Source: Cyanobium sp. NIES-981 (lineage in GTDB: Bacteria > Cyanobacteriota > Cyanobacteriia > PCC-6307 > Cyanobiaceae). Taken from it: DNA of 6,542 nucleotides. The number at the start of each line of letters is the position of its first letter. Within the stretch, counting starts at the first letter, position 1. Where the stretch lies: the NCBI GenBank assembly GCA_945907085.1, contig CAMDSS010000109.1:1-6542 (forward strand), in the 5' to 3' direction. This document shows, piece by piece, positions 5,679 through 6,542 of the stretch. A program made the position numbers and the translations under genes. The notes beneath the pieces are model-generated. The model ran no database searches and had not been told where the DNA came from. It worked only from the letters and a program-made list of their open reading frames with translations.

Positions 5679-6542
5679 GCGTTGGCTTCCAGCTCGTAGC
5701 GGCGGCGGCCAGCCAGCAGCTCGAGTTCGTCGGCATCGGAGTCTTCCAGGGGCAGGTCAAACCAGAACACCGTGCCGATTCCCAGGGCGCTCGTCATGCG
5801 CACCTGGCTGCCGTGCTTGTCGAGGATGCCGCGCACGATCGAGAGACCTAGCCCCGTGCCGGCCTCAGTATGCACAGCGTTTTCCACCCGATAGAAGCGG
5901 TCAAAGATGCGGCTCTGGTCGACCTCTGAAATGCCACAGCCGCTGTCGGCAATTTCAATCCTGAGCCTGGGCAGGGGGGAAGTGAGGGCGCAACTGGGGT
6001 TGGGGTTGGTGTCGTCCGGGATCAGCGGGCAGAGGTCGGGCCAGGGATAGGCCCGAACCATCAGTTGGCCGCCTTTGGGGGTGAACTTGAGGGCATTGCC
6101 CACCAAGTTGTCGAACACCTGCAGCAGCAAATCCCAGTTGCCAAGGGCCCTCGGCAGGTGGGGATCGGCGTCGAAGTGCAAGCTCACCCCCTTGTCTTCG
6201 GCATTGAGTCGATAGGTGCGCAGGGTTTGCTCGATCGCCGTCGGCAGCTCGATCGGTTCAAAGGACCAAACCCGTTCGCTCTCCAGCCGGGAGAGGTCGA
6301 GCACGTCGTTGACGAGCCGGGTGAGCCGATCGGTTTCGTCATTGGCGATGCCCAGAAATTCCTTTTTCTCCTCCTCCGTCAGTTGGTCGCCGAGATCGTG
6401 GAGCGTCTCCACATAGCTCTTGATGTTGAACAGGGGCGTGCGCAATTCATGGGACACGTTGCTGATGAACCGGCTCTGGGCAGCATTGAGCTCCACCTCT
6501 CGGGTGAGGTCCTGGATGGTCATGGCGATGCCCTTGAGGCTT
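5666..6542 (-). CDS. nblS: sensor histidine kinase, NblS/Hik33 (Ycf26) type, C-terminal part (cut by window edge)
   Basis: The reading frame stays open to the right edge, so the N-terminal membrane, HAMP and most PAS portions lie outside. About 291 residues are visible (numbering here from Met at 6523). They begin with the end of a PAS/PAC segment (SLKGIAMTIQDLTREVELN). The H-box FISNVSHELRTPL carries the phospho-acceptor His25. The N-box is DNLVGNALKFTPKGG (138-152), G1 is DSGCGI (193-198), the F-box is RIFDRFYRVE, and G2 is GTGLGL (222-227). The text around the H-box (NAAQSRFISNVSHELRTPLFNIKSYVETL) is characteristic of NblS/Hik33/DspA kinases, which sense high light, nutrient and cold stress and signal to RpaB. 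SasA, the KaiC-binding kinase, has a different H-box. Odd points are a Pro-rich loop (159-186) between the N-box and G1 and an acidic tail after 258. It ends 13 bases from the kaiC stop. Confidence 0.88.
   Translation of the reverse strand, partial: SLKGIAMTIQDLTREVELNAAQSRFISNVSHELRTPLFNIKSYVETLHDLGDQLTEEEKKEFLGIANDETDRLTRLVNDVLDLSRLESERVWSFEPIELPTAIEQTLRTYRLNAEDKGVSLHFDADPHLPRALGNWDLLLQVFDNLVGNALKFTPKGGQLMVRAYPWPDLCPLIPDDTNPNPSCALTSPLPRLRIEIADSGCGISEVDQSRIFDRFYRVENAVHTEAGTGLGLSIVRGILDKHGSQVRMTSALGIGTVFWFDLPLEDSDADELELLAGRRRYELEANAVEA

Noticed and set aside
5666..6542. Kinase as SasA, the KaiC-binding output kinase
   Set aside because: The H-box context FISNVSHELRTPLFNIKS and the preceding PAC-like segment are of NblS/Hik33 type; SasA would have a KaiB-like N-terminal domain and a different H-box. 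The N-terminus is outside the window, so this rests on the kinase core.
1..6542. tRNA or rRNA genes, CRISPR array, insertion sequence, integrase or attachment site
   Set aside because: Nothing of this kind was seen: no regularly spaced repeats, no transposase or integrase motifs, no tRNA-like cloverleaf, and the gaps between genes are short.

Overview
This window comes from a cyanobacterium, most likely a picocyanobacterium of the Synechococcus/Cyanobium group. The DNA is GC-rich (roughly 60% by eye). The centre holds a complete kaiA-kaiB-kaiC circadian clock cluster with highly conserved clock residues. A full-length kaiA argues against Prochlorococcus, whose clock is known to lack kaiA. A kinase of the NblS/Hik33 type next to kaiC also fits cyanobacteria. 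The species cannot be fixed from the sequence alone.

Layout, left to right. (1) 1-969, minus strand: the start of a yebC-family gene, cut by the window edge, lies 5 bases after truB (tRNA pseudouridine-55 synthase); the two read leftward as a likely operon. (2) About 1080-1844, plus strand: a class I SAM-dependent methyltransferase of unknown substrate, divergent from truB. (3) 1850-2649, minus strand: rplU (L21) and rpmA (L27), ending at a clear intrinsic terminator that lies between rpmA and the convergent methyltransferase gene. (4) 2650-2806: divergent intergenic region between rplU and kaiA, with a strong bulged hairpin just upstream of rplU and a separate 8-bp inverted repeat. (5) 2807-5652, plus strand: kaiA, kaiB and kaiC, closely spaced. 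(6) 5666-6542, minus strand: the C-terminal kinase part of an NblS-type sensor histidine kinase, convergent with kaiC and open at the right edge.

How it works together: KaiA stimulates KaiC autophosphorylation, KaiC is the two-domain ATPase, kinase and phosphatase at the core of the oscillator, and KaiB binds phosphorylated KaiC and sequesters KaiA. NblS-type kinases act on light and nutrient-stress responses. Its position here suggests conserved synteny or a link to clock output, but the sequence does not prove a functional connection. The left part is ordinary translation machinery: two ribosomal proteins, a tRNA modification enzyme and a YebC-family protein.

I found no previously undescribed system. 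The points most worth a second look are non-coding: the hairpin in the rplU leader, the inverted repeat upstream of kaiA, the lack of Shine-Dalgarno sequences with pyrimidine-rich bases before nearly every start codon, and a low-GC patch inside kaiA upstream of kaiB. The solitary methyltransferase gene is the only unidentified coding sequence.
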